Origin: Dipetalonema caudispina
Taxonomy: Eukaryota; Nematoda; Chromadorea; Rhabditida; Onchocercidae
Assembly (NCBI GenBank): GCA_013365325.1
Contig: JABVXV010000014.1
Span: forward strand, 434,001 to 498,000
Length of the DNA stretch: 64,000 nt
Direction of reading: 5' to 3'
The notes under the pieces were generated by a model. That model saw only the letters and a list, made by a program, of their open reading frames with translations, made no database searches and was not told the DNA's origin. Shown here one piece after another: positions 38,301-49,045 of the stretch. Position 1 is the first letter of the stretch. Each line of letters starts with the position of its first letter. A program made the position numbers and the translations under genes.

Positions 38301-40019
38301 CCACTAGTTTACATACATCTTACTTCATCCTCCATTTTTAAATATTAAGTCGGTTTTTATACAAGATTTTACGAAATTTATTTCCTTTCGATGTGTCCCC
38401 TTAATTATCAAGCAATAAAAATTGATTTACAGCCTATTATTTGCTGCGCGTGATAATGCGAGGGAAGACGAGAAGAAGAAATTGGTTCTGAGCGGGTTGA
38501 ATTTAGTGGTTAATAATGAATTAGGAAGCATTGGAAAAGATAATCAGATTTGTCGCTTTACCGAAGGTAATATCGCTGGATGCATTCATGAAATACTTAC
38601 TGAACTAATACAATTTCACGCAACAGAGAATATTTCTGCAATGTGGGAGGTAATTTTTATTTCCGACTTTTGTAGATGACTTAGTAGAAATCTTTCGTGT
38701 CTTATGTTACTATTTCATCAGGACTTTTCTGACAGACAGTTGTTAACAGTGTGTCTAAATTATATCGTATGCCATGTTCTGAAAGATGGTTTTGCATGAG
38801 ACGATTATGCACTAATGCTACAGGGAAGATAATAATGAGCATCTCTGAAGATCTATTGCTGAACAAAGGTTTTGGTTTTTCAACTGTAATTCATCGGCCT
38901 TCTCTTCAGGCATTCACTGCTTTTCTCATTTGCTTCATGTGCTATCCTGTTGATATTTTTCGGATATTCGGTCAATGATATGATAAATTTTATTGCAGTT
39001 CGGTAATCCACGGATCTCAAGAATAGCTTCTCGTATAAAGTCGCAGCAGCAAGCGGAACTGTTAACCATGTTGCAGCTACTTTTACCTGGTACTAACAGT
39101 ATCTACTATGGTGATGAGATTGGGATGTTGGATTTACCTACTGAAAAATTAGTAAGTAAGGTCCCGCTCTATTTTCTGCAAAATATTTCAAAGCCCAAAG
39201 AAGGTATATGTCTCTTTGTAGGTGCCGATCCAAAGAGGTGCTATGCAATGGGATGATTCCGCCAATGCTGGATTTTCAAGTGCCAGCTCATCAAGCATTC
39301 CGGTTCATCCTGATTTTGTAGACAATAACTGGGCTGTAAGTTTTTTTCTCATTGCTTAAAATGTAGCTATTATAGAAAGTTCTTCATCATGCAAATTGGT
39401 GATCAATTGACAGGTCATGTATCGCTCGTTAGAGACAGTCATGGTACGATTCCCATTCAATATAGTAAACAATCTTTATGTTTTAGAACAACGAATTTCA
39501 GAATGCAGTTGAATTAATATAAAATAATGCTATAAATTCCAGAGGCAATATAATTCTCAGCGCTCACACCTGAAGACATTCCAAAAAATGGCTCGATTGA
39601 GAAAAAGAGATGAGACGCTCAATTCTGGACACACGCATATTGGAGAACTGATGAACAGTTCCTTCACGGTTATCAGATATGTTAAGAACGAGAACACTCC
39701 TACTGGAAACGTAATCATATATTGTTTGATGGGAAGGGAAAACCTGACAATTATTTAGTAGAGCGTGTTGTGAAGAAATCTATCGGGTATGCTTACTTAT
39801 TTTCAGATTTATTTGGGAGCGTTCAATTTTGGTAAAGTTGACACAACATTGCCAATCCAGGAATCAAAAGTTGTGGAAATTAAGGGATTGCATCAGGCAA
39901 TGGTAATCGCATTTAGTAGCAATGCAAAGCAGTATTACTACCACCAAGTGATCGATCTTAGCAGTGGCACCGTCACAATACCACCTGAACAGGGTGTCAT
40001 ATTTAAGTTCAGCTTTTGA
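35329..40019 (+). CDS. SLC3A-family heavy chain (4F2hc/rBAT-like amino-acid transporter subunit)
   Basis: Twelve exons in phase: 35329-35448, 36024-36190, 36703-36835, 37023-37251, 37373-37617, 37880-37972, 38124-38215, 38433-38649, 38999-39151, 39222-39335, 39543-39710 and 39807-40019, 647 residues. Seen: a cytosolic N-terminus, one membrane helix (residues ~97-120) and a Cys at ~124, four residues outside it. PNWWENAIIYQIWTPSFQDS and DGSGVGDF then open an alpha-amylase-type barrel (NLRRLGVQVVWLNPF, KIVISLPVSI, LLPGTNSIYYGDEIG, RGAMQWDDSANAGFS). At the nucleophile position the sequence is DGFYLSG, Ser where active enzymes have Asp, so it should not be a glucosidase. Known: heavy chains bind light-chain transporters by a disulfide from the Cys just outside the membrane and bring them to the cell surface; C. 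elegans has ATGP-1/2. Inference: surface amino-acid uptake or exchange. Confidence 0.93.
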
Positions 40020-40119
40020 TCTCTATATTTATTTTATGTTATGAGAAAATGAACAGTTGCTTTGAACCTTCTTGCGAAGGAACATTTTTTCTGTGTTCTC
40101 GACTGTTATCTTGAATTTC

Positions 40120-40125
40120 AATAAA
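40120..40125 (+). terminator. Poly(A) signal AATAAA
   Basis: Canonical AATAAA 100 bases after the SLC3A stop codon. Confidence 0.6.
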
Positions 40126-40292
40126 CCACGAAATTAATATTCCAATAACAATATATGGCATACAATATTACCTTTAGGATACGATCACTGCTTTTAATGA
40201 ACGGGTGAATGAAAAAAACACGGAATTTAATTATCATCAGACATTTACTTCTTTTGTGATTCCTGAAAAATGTAGATGAATTCCACCAACTT

Positions 40293-42281
40293 TCACACTT
40301 TTTTTTTTACTTTTAACTGTGTGTGGCGATGTATAAATGACGAATTGCGTCGGAACAAAAGTTGAAAATAAGTACCACGAATGCTCGACATTTTACTCCT
40401 CACAAAACATGTAATGAGGACCAGAAGTATAATGAATACAATGATGACAACTGCGATGAAGACCCAAGAATGCACACTGTAATTTGTATGATGTTTCTGT
40501 ATGATGATATTCTGACAAGATGAGAGGACTGCGGTAGACAGTCATGTGCCAAAATTTCGTGACAAACTTCAGCTAATAAAAAAGGTGCACCATCTCGCTA
40601 CCATTACTATGAATTTTCGTCCATAAGGAAACACAAAACTATATTGTATAAATAAGGAATATTCATCAAACAGCGTAGACAATCATGGTACCTGTCGCAC
40701 TGATACACGTGCAAGTCGGGTATATTACGATTTAACAATACGATCATTATCTCTTCATCGTATCCCACTTGATGACAACCAAAAACACATTTATAGTTGC
40801 ATTCGCTGTGCGTATATACATCTCGATAATTTTGAAAATAAAGCTTGTGAAGGAATTGAATAACGTTTGATTTTGATTCTTTTATTGAGTAAACAGGCAT
40901 CTCAAGAGTACGATAGTCACCACAGAATGCTGGATTCATACCTTCCATCTTCAAAAATTTTTGAAATCATAGATTCCTACATTTCCATCACTTCTAACTT
41001 GTTTTATTAAGATTTATCCATCTTCATATTTTTTGCTTTATTTTACTTTCTTCCTTTCTTCCTTTTTTCTTTTTTTTTTTTTTTTTTAAAAAAAAATTAA
41101 TTCTACTTTTTGAAGTTCAGAAAGTTAAAGGAAATTCCTTTTAAGAATTATCAAGCAAAAACCGCATGAAATGATCATGTATGAACCTCAACATCATAAT
41201 AATTTATACGAAGATTGGTATCTAAAGGTATATCATGACGAAGTTGTTGAATGCGCCTTTCCTCCGGCGATAAGATTTGTAAGTTGCGTAATTCGTAAGA
41301 TGAAATTTTTGAGCACTGCTGCGAGCAGTACTGTAAAAGAGCGATATATGTGAAGTGCATTATTTGATCAAAGCAAAATGCACTTTGAAATTGCTAGGAA
41401 AAAATAGTAATATATGTAGTTGATGGAATTGACAGTGCAAATATAAACAAAATATTTGAAACAAAGTAGTAAAATGTATTATCATCACTAAAAAGGTATG
41501 TAGACTTGCCCTGTTGCATAAATTAATAGAAAGGCAAAAAAGCTTCTCTTTATACATGCCACATTTCTGAAATAAATTGAAATCTTTTCAACATTCCTTT
41601 CTACAACATCACAGGCGATATTTGTAAAATATCCATAACTTTAAAGAGTAGTAAAGTGTCTCAACATTATACAAAAAATTGTTGACGAGACACTACTTGC
41701 ACTTATTGTACCATATCACTTTACTTTTATTTAACCGGAAACTTTAAAAAATCAGAAACTAAGGTATAGGCGAAATAACAAATGTTTTCAATTAACATTA
41801 AAAGTATCAATGTTATAGTCAGTAGTTTACATATAAGAAATATTTTAAGCTTAAATATGGATTATTTACGGTGATTGGAAGAAAAATTGAGACAATCTAT
41901 TGCGATATATCCATATCTAATGATAGAATAAAACTTTCTACAGATATATCGCGATAGATTACTTAGATTATTCAACGCGATCATATTTATTCATCCGTAA
42001 TCTCAAAATTTGTAAGGTTTCATATCAACATTGGCAATTGATAACATTTCATAATTGAACAGTTAACATTTCTTGAATTCCAAATTTTCAACTTTAACAC
42101 TAACCGTTGGTAGATGATTAGGAATAGTTTCACCCTTTTTCCTCCGGAATATTTGCTGTGAATGTCCAACTATAGTATCTAATGCAATTATCACAAGTAA
42201 TAGTGAAATGTAAATGGTACACGGAATACTCAACAACCATCTACTCATCATTTGCTCACTTAATAGCAATGGTACAATCAA
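40293..42281 (-). CDS. Orphan type I membrane protein with cysteine-rich ectodomain
   Basis: Four exons: 42281-42105, 41330-41187, 40948-40692 and 40476-40293, all in phase, give 253 residues. Seen: a signal-peptide-like hydrophobic stretch (WLLSIPCTIYISLLLVIIAL) and then a basic site FRRKKGE. An ectodomain follows with about eight cysteines (YCSQQCSK, FCGDYR, ECNYKCVFGC, VYQCDS). One membrane helix (WVFIAVVIIVFIILLVLITC) is followed by a basic cytosolic tail rich in Arg/Lys. The RRKK site could be a proprotein-convertase cut. No known domain is apparent. Inference: a secretory-pathway or surface protein, possibly nematode-specific. The exon 1 donor (GTTAGT) was chosen because it alone keeps the frame into exon 2; reading through would stop 14 codons later. 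Confidence 0.65.
41894..41960. other. Hairpin-forming inverted repeat in an intron
   Basis: Arms 41894-41911 and 41943-41960 are 18 bases and pair except for one wobble position, around a 31-base loop. They lie in intron 1 of the orphan type I membrane-protein gene. The size is near that of a microRNA precursor but the stem is short and AT-rich. Confidence 0.5.
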
Positions 42282-42751
42282 TATTTCTCATGCACTATTT
42301 TACTCCTTTCAAAAATTCAAATTTTAATGTAATTCAACGACTTCACTTGGTTTGAAATAATTACCAATAACTCTATGCTACTAATGTAACATAACGATAC
42401 ATAAAAGTCATAGTGAAAGTTTTGTCCCGTTATTATGGTAAGAAATAATTGAGTTTCATTTTTAGGTTAAGTTATATAATTTTATTAAGTAATTACGTTT
42501 ACTTTACCACTAACATCTCTTATTCATTCACTTACGACACAACCTACGATAGGTATGACTTTCACGTACGTTTGCAATAATTACTGACACTTCACGGTTG
42601 GTCAATATTTTGGTTTGAATGGTTTGTATTGATGGAATAGGATGGTACGTGTGTGTGTGTGTGTGTGTGTGTTGCTATGGAAGTGATACGTTTGGGTAGG
42701 AATTCTTACGTTTGTTGATATTAAGTGAATTATCTTTCAGGAGTGATCAAA
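42282..42751. promoter_or_regulatory. Divergent upstream region of eL42, with TG repeat
   Basis: A region of 470 bases between the orphan type I gene and eL42. A TG microsatellite (42649-42673) lies about 80-100 bases before the eL42 start. TTTCAG ending at 42740 is 11 bases before the ATG and probably is the trans-splice acceptor of eL42, as common in nematode ribosomal protein genes. Confidence 0.6.
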
Positions 42752-43473
42752 ATGGTCAACGTTCCAAAAACACGACGAACATTTTGTGATGGTAAATGTC
42801 GACGACATACGACGCATAAAGTAACTCAGTATAAGAAAGGGAAAGAATCGAGGCATGCACAAGGTAAATTCTGTTATCAGTAAACCTTAATGGAAAACTT
42901 AATGTTCATAAATGTCACTCTGCACATCTTATGTTATGCACAGTAAGCTAATCTTAGAGACTGAAGAGGATTACTGGATTGCATTTAACAATCTTATTTT
43001 TACCTTCAGGTAGACGACGTTATGACTCCAAACAGAAAGGTTTTGGTGGTCAAACGAAGCCGATTTTTAGGAAGAAGGCTAAAACAACAAAGAAAATTGT
43101 CTTGAGAATGGAATGTACGGAATGTAAGCATCGCAAACAGTTGCCAATTAAGCGATGCAAACATTTTGAACTAGGGGGTCAAAAGAAAACACGTGGACAG
43201 GTAAATTGTGGTTTCATTTACACTCATTAGTTAACTTTTTGAATGATATATAGTGACATTTTGTCGTACTGTAAAAATATTGTAAAGTATAGAAGTATAG
43301 ATAAAGAAGATAGCAGGAAGGACAAGGAGGAGTTTGAGGTTAGGGACTGAATCATTTGTTATTGCTAGGTATTATGTTATAAATGAATTTATTTATTCGT
43401 AGAATGTTTGCTCGTTTACCTGCTTGATTTTCTTTTTCTGAGTTCAATTTTTTTTCAGGTTATTCAGTTCTAA
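42752..43473 (+). CDS. RPL36A: 60S ribosomal protein eL42 (RPL36A/L44)
   Basis: Three exons, 42752-42863, 43010-43200 and 43459-43473, in phase, give 105 residues, the normal length. Seen: [79 protein letters not shown] and the tail [13 protein letters not shown]. The last exon encodes only VIQF. Known: eL42 lies at the E site of the large subunit. Its GGQTKP loop is part of the cycloheximide pocket, and the proline (about residue 55 here) is kept, which in yeasts goes with sensitivity. Two Cys pairs form the zinc ribbon. The N-terminal pair has spacing CxxxC. Confidence 0.98.
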
Positions 43474-44304
43474 GGAAGTTTACTTCAGCGATCTGGTTAT
43501 GAGTATTGTTTTCGTGTTAATGTTGTTATGTATTTGAAAAACAGTAAAATGTTTATCGTATATTTTCAAATAAGCATGTGTTTACAAAGTTTACGCTACT
43601 GCATCTATGATCTCTCTGCCACGAATTTAACGTCGCTTTTGAGATCTTTATGATAAAAAGGTTTTACTTGTGCTAATTAAATACCATATACATTAATCAT
43701 TCGTTCAGAAAAAATTGTTGGGGACGGAAAGTATGTAAGATGCTGCTTGTTTTGCCAACATTTGGTTAGATATGGATATGAAAGGCTTGTGATAAATAAT
43801 AATTGGGTAGATGGTTTAGATCTGTTCTTTTTTCTTCATATTTTTGTTGGGAAGAGTGAAACAAATATCATCCTTGTTGACATTTTTATTAGAGTCCTTT
43901 AGAAATCTGAAGCCAATGCCGTGGTTTTTCCCTAGTTATGCGAAGAGTTGTAACAAACATACCCATTCGAGGAAAAGGAAGGAAGATGATGATTTAGCAT
44001 ATTATCTGGAACGATAACTGAGTTTCACTCATTTTTATAGATCTATTTTGTTTGAAAAATGTGGCAATGGTTGTAACGATTGCGTATCGTGATAAGCCAG
44101 GTAAGCCCGGAATTCTTCAAGATCAAAAGCCGTCATGTTTTGTTTTACAGTAATGTAGCTGTGCATAACTTCTTAACATTTTTTTGCTGGTGCTCAAATT
44201 CTCTGCAAACTGTTGAAAATTTAGGTTTGATCTATTGAGTAGGTGAATTCCGAAACGACTGTGGGTGTTGTAATGTGGGATATTTTTTTGATTGAACCAG
44301 TAAG
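43474..44304. other. Intergenic upstream of the FHA gene
   Basis: About 0.8 kb. A short ATG-led stretch near 44059 reads MWQWL, like the MW start of vertebrate nibrin, but I could not splice it in phase to the FHA exon. Otherwise nothing seen. Confidence 0.5.
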
Positions 44305-46536
44305 ATGACTCACTCAAAGTATGCACTCTGCTGCTACTGTGAGCTGCAGATCTCTTTAATTGCAGGTGAAGTACTCTATAGCTTTTTAAAAGTGGGTGAT
44401 AGTGTTTGTATTGGTCGAGACAAGCGCCAGTGTAAGATTGCACTCGGGGTCAATGCGCAGGGAGTAAGTCGGGTTCATCTGAAACTCGAACTGCTGTCAA
44501 ATGGTCACGTAAGTTCTCGTTAATAAGATTTGAAAGAAGTGTATGCTTCGTCTCTCTATCAACCTGTTTTCATATTTGATAGGATGCCTCATTCCTTTTT
44601 TAATCGGGTAGATATTTTAGTTACTTGCTCGAGACACAAGTACTTATGGTACTGGTTACGATGGCGGGCCGTTTGTAGTGGAGAAAGAAAAAGAGTTGAA
44701 ACCTTCTATGGTTCTACAAGTAAGAAACTTTCAAACTGTTGTCACCGCTAACTTTGTGAATATTTTTAGGAGCCATCTTGACATCTGGTATGAGCGCATG
44801 TCGATATTCTCTCATTTTTTTTCTTTTTTTTTTTACATAGCAATAGTTTTTTTAAATTGTTGAAGTGAAACTCTTCCTTGAGAATGAATTTGTATTATTG
44901 TTGATCTCCTTCTTTATAATGTACTTTTAACAACAGTTTATATCCATTGGATTAATAATAGTGAGTAGTTTCACTGATAACTGGGTCATCTTTCTAAAGA
45001 AATTCGTGAAAAATAAAGCGTTTCTTTTCCATTTTTTTCTTCACCATATTTGAACAATTTCACCTCTTTTTACCACTCTGAGTTTACCGCTATTCTTTTT
45101 ACCACTCATCTTTGAAATGGTGGTTATATTATTCAGTCTGGTTCTTTTATTTTATTTTTCTTCTGCTTCAAATTCTATTTGTGCTAAGGCACAAATAGAA
45201 TTTTATCATTCATAATCTCGACAAATAAGAAGACATCATAAACAATCGAGAATTCCCGTACTACATTCTCTGTGAACTAATAAATTCCCTTTTTTTTTTT
45301 ATCAGGCCACAACATAAAGCTTTCGCTAATTAACCTGTCTTCTAGGAACTTTAAATATTTTTTTTGGGAAAATTCTTCATGCAGAAAAATCGATTTAGTT
45401 TAAGAAGGAAATGAATGAATCATAGTATATCCTTTTTAATGAATAACAATTTTTGCAATAGTTCTGCTAAAAATCGCTTCATGACGTAGTAATTTGTTGT
45501 GTTACACATGCAGCATGCAGGTCTGTCTCCCACGAAAGTGGAATAAGATTGAGCATGTTATGGGTTTTTGTGAGATATTTCTCGCCTACCAAAAGTTGTT
45601 TCAGATTGGCAGTTCCGTTTTCATTATCAAGGAAGAGAACGTTAAAGAAAAATGTATAAAAATGACAAACCCATTTCTGAGGATTGCAGAAGCAAGTGCT
45701 ATTCTTGACAAATCGTATTTCATTTTTTTTTCAAGTGGTTTTTCCTTTTGCCAAAAATCAGGGTCAATTTCATATTCTTGCTGCACTATTCCCATTTTTC
45801 CACTTCATCACCAATTATATTTCGTATTATGCGACTAATATGACGGAAACATGGCTTTTTTCAAATATTCATGCATATAATTTTTAGACTAATTCACGGA
45901 AGAGATTAACGCCATGCAAAGCAGCAGTAGTAATAGAAGAGGAATATGTCACCGAAAAGAGAAGAGCGACGAACAGTATAGTGGAGAAATTGGCTCCTGG
46001 GATGAATGAATCAGAAAGAGAATCTGCTAGGAACACAGAAGTATTCTTCGTTTTGGGCTTTGTCCATATGTTAGCATATGTCTTTGACTGACTTCGGAAC
46101 TCGTAATTTTAAGAACAGTTTCATGACTACAAATCTTGCAGATGCAGGGCATACTTGATGCGCATACGAGCTCAGGCTTGAGTACAGATAAGGCTTGGAT
46201 AGAAGAACAGGTAGGTTCATAAGGCTGTCATTTGTCTGCTGTATCATTTTGAACTTAATTTTATGTATTTCCAATTACAAAAATCCTCATACCAGTTATA
46301 TCAAAATAATTTGCTTGGATTTTATCAGACTATATTCTTGAAGGATAGAAAATTGGCTGCAAAACTGGGAAAAGAAATGAAAGAGAAAATGGATAGGTAT
46401 GTGTCGCTTCATTTTGTGGTTTTTATTTGCATGAACTGTGTGGACGATGTTCTCTGAACCAATTTTCAGTGTAAAACTTGCTTACTATCGAAGAATTGCT
46501 GATTTTCTACCTTCGGATAGCGAAGATGATGAGTAA
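44305..46536 (+). CDS. FHA-domain protein with acidic C-terminus (possible NBS1 N-terminal part)
   Basis: Exons in phase: 44305-44508 (start uncertain; an acceptor before GTGAAG at 44366 is an alternative), 44621-44719, 44937-44960, 45888-46040, 46142-46210, 46344-46396 and 46470-46536, about 222 residues. Seen: an FHA fold with EVLYSFLKVGDSVCIGRDKR, QGVSRVHLKLELLSNG and RDTSTYGTGYDGGPFVVEK. The GR, SRxH and T-x-YGT features are the phosphothreonine-binding residues. The C-terminal half is helical and charged (ERESARNTEMQGILDAHTSS, DRKLAAKLGKEMKEKMDSVK) and ends FLPSDSEDDE with a stop. The FHA is similar in spacing to that of nibrin. All joints after the FHA are phase 0 until the last two exons. 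The gene downstream encodes nibrin BRCT- and Mre11-binding-like parts. Whether both are one gene is open. Function: phosphopeptide binding. Confidence 0.6.
45170..45203. repeat. Perfect 14-bp hairpin with 6-base loop
   Basis: Arms 45170-45183 and 45190-45203 are exact reverse complements, inside a long intron of the FHA gene on my model. Meaning unknown; likely an RNA or DNA hairpin or a relic of a small element. Confidence 0.7.
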
Positions 46537-46873
46537 GTATTTGTTTTTAATTTTTAATTCGATAAATATTCATCCTGTGCTAGTGGGTACTTTGTTTATC
46601 GGTGACTTCCTTGCTGAACGTTTCCTCTTCGTTTTGTTCTTAAAAAGATTTCATAACATCGGGACTTGTATACGACCCACAAAAATTTGAAATAGAACTT
46701 GACGTCTTGAAATATATTATTTTGCATGAAGCTGGCAACGACTTGTTAATGTAGTTAGGAGTATATCTTTCTCAAAGAAATTTTCGTATACACAGTACAT
46801 TTTTCTGCAAAAGTTGAGGAAAATATAATTTAGAGAAATTGGACAAAACAAGTCGAAAGTTTCCATGTTTACT

Positions 46874-49045
46874 ATGGCTGATTCTTCTCGAAATGTAGAC
46901 TCAACCACCAGGGTCTCACTGCAATATGATTCAAGTAAGACTGAATTTAAAATTGTAGCTGGCGTATGTTGTGTCTTTAATTTCTGTGAGTCAACTACAG
47001 TTTTAATTCTAGGTAACAAGAGCACGTGTGATATGGTTCAGGATACATATTTTCCAACTGCAGACAGTAATATTTCAAACGAAGCTGATGGATTGTTTAA
47101 GGGACTTACATCAGTGAAAATCGTGCCTGAAAATCTAGCAAATGATTCTATACTTTCTGGAGCGAAAGAGAATGAAATACTGGATATTGATATTAAAAAG
47201 TTGTCCAAACCACTATTAAGCAGGTTTCTTTTCGAAAATCATCCGGATTCTCTTATCGTTCTGAGATGCGTGACTTCGAATTATGATGATGCTGCATATC
47301 AAATTTTCATACAGAAAGTGTTAAGGTCATCGGTGACAACCAGATAATTCTATCCAATTATGAAAGCTAATCAAGATGTCGGTAGTAGTATTATTAAACA
47401 GCAATATTTTGGTACAAAATGCTTCCCTATCCTTTGAAAAACAAAGTTTTGATACTCATTCCAGTACGCAGTTGACATATTTCCAAGACAAACTTACAAA
47501 AAATGTAAATGAAGTATCAACTATCGAGAAAAACAATACTCCGACTTCTCATGCTGAACAGTTTTCAAAACTTTCGGAATCTCAGAACGTGGCTGAGAAA
47601 TTTTGTAGTCATCCGTTCAAAACGGTGCTGAAGGAAAAAGATCCAATACCTCCAAAGGTAATATATGTAATATCAAATATTAATACATTTATGAAGGTAC
47701 TGTTTCTTTGAATAAATTTTTGTGCACGTTTTTGTATTTCAGGTTATTAGTAGACAGAAGACCATTGCTACTGGGTTAACTTCCTGGCTCGGTATGAATA
47801 CTGCCAAGAAACGAAGCAATCATTTCGGTAATTTTTCGAAAAAAGTGTATTTTATTAGGAATAATTAACTTTTGTAAATCATTTTTTACTTTTTCCGTTT
47901 CTAATCGTTTCTAAGGATATATTACACCGCAATTATGATTTGTTTTGGTCTTATTGCAGTTGCTGGAAACGATTTCTAATCTGTTATTTCTTCAATCAGA
48001 ATTTGTTATACAGGTCTAAATAATGAAAAATATCAATGAATGAGTGATCATTTGCAGAAAATCAAAGTAATATGGACGAATTGGTAGTGGCTTCCAAAAG
48101 AGTGAAGATGGAAGTAGTGGAAGATGAAAACAAAGAACAAGTTAGCATTTGTTTCAAGCTTTTCTTTATTTTTATGTTGAGAGTGAGGTCTTTTTCAGTC
48201 ATTATTTTGCAGGAATCAGGAAAAAATGAAAGTTTAATCGAAAGCAGAACGGAATGTGAAGTCAATGTTGGTGAAAAAGATCGAATCCTCGGAATGAATA
48301 TTGAAGTATTACGTGTGAAATTGGTCAGTCAGCAGTTTATGTTATCGAAATTGTTGATTTTTTTAGGCAAGCTCTGTAGTTTTTTTCATCCGTTCCTTTT
48401 GATTCTGTTAATTGAGTAACATTTAAAGTGTTTCCAGAGAAAAGCAGTGCAGTATGAGGACCTGGAGAAGCCGGTTCTGGCGAAAAATAGAACACCGTCT
48501 TACTTGACCGGTCACTTGCAAGAATCCAACTGCAAGTGTTTTAAAAAGGTAAGAAAGTTGAATAAGTTTGAAAGGTAATGTTTTGTTTTTTTCCCAAGTT
48601 ATTTATGGAAACGTTTAGTGTTGAATTTGGCAGGCATCTCGAATTACTACAGCTCGCTGCACATCTTAATTACTGCAAGTTTAGAAAATTTTTGAAGTAA
48701 ATTCATTTTGATAATTTTTCGAACTTGATTTAGACGCAACAGTTTGATAGCATATTTCCGAGCCTCCTTAAAAAGACCTATGTAATGTTTTATGTTTAGC
48801 TGGTCTGTCTCACTAGTATTGACTGACCAGATAGTCTCAATAATGTTGATGGATTTTCACGGAACTAGAAAACAAGTGAACCTGCGAAATGATTTGACAC
48901 TATTTTCCATCTAATTTGTCATAAATCCTGATGAGTTTGATTATAGGCTGCGCAAGGATCACACGGTGGCTGTGGGTTGCTGCATTCTGCGATGACGCGA
49001 ATTGTGGGTGTTGCTGATCTGATTGATTTCAGAGAAATTGCTTGA
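46874..49045 (+). CDS. Nibrin (NBS1)-like protein: BRCT region and Mre11-binding C-terminus
   Basis: Exons in phase: 46874-47332, 47376-47657, 47743-47827, 48058-48140, 48213-48323, 48438-48548 and 48947-49045, about 409 residues. Seen: SSKTEFKIVAGVCCVFNFC resembles the second half of nibrin BRCT1. DTYFPTADSNISNEADGLFK resembles the FYPPLDEPS linker and the start of BRCT2. SVVVLLNSNI fits the last BRCT2 strand. The C-terminus has NCKCFKK, equal to the NxKxFxK Mre11-binding motif, and then RIVGVADLIDF, like IIGGSDLIAH of human nibrin. It stops six residues later, so the ATM-binding tail of vertebrate nibrin is absent. No FHA domain lies in this gene; one lies in the gene 338 bases upstream. 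Known: NBS1 holds MRE11-RAD50 at DNA breaks. The start ATG is a guess; a 5' exon may be missing. The donor at 48324 is GTCAGT. Confidence 0.6.

Noticed and set aside
45494..45838. 114-codon frame as the missing BRCT1 half of nibrin
   Set aside because: The sequence has no BRCT pattern (no conserved Gly-Gly or Trp at expected spacing) and would add a joint that is not needed.
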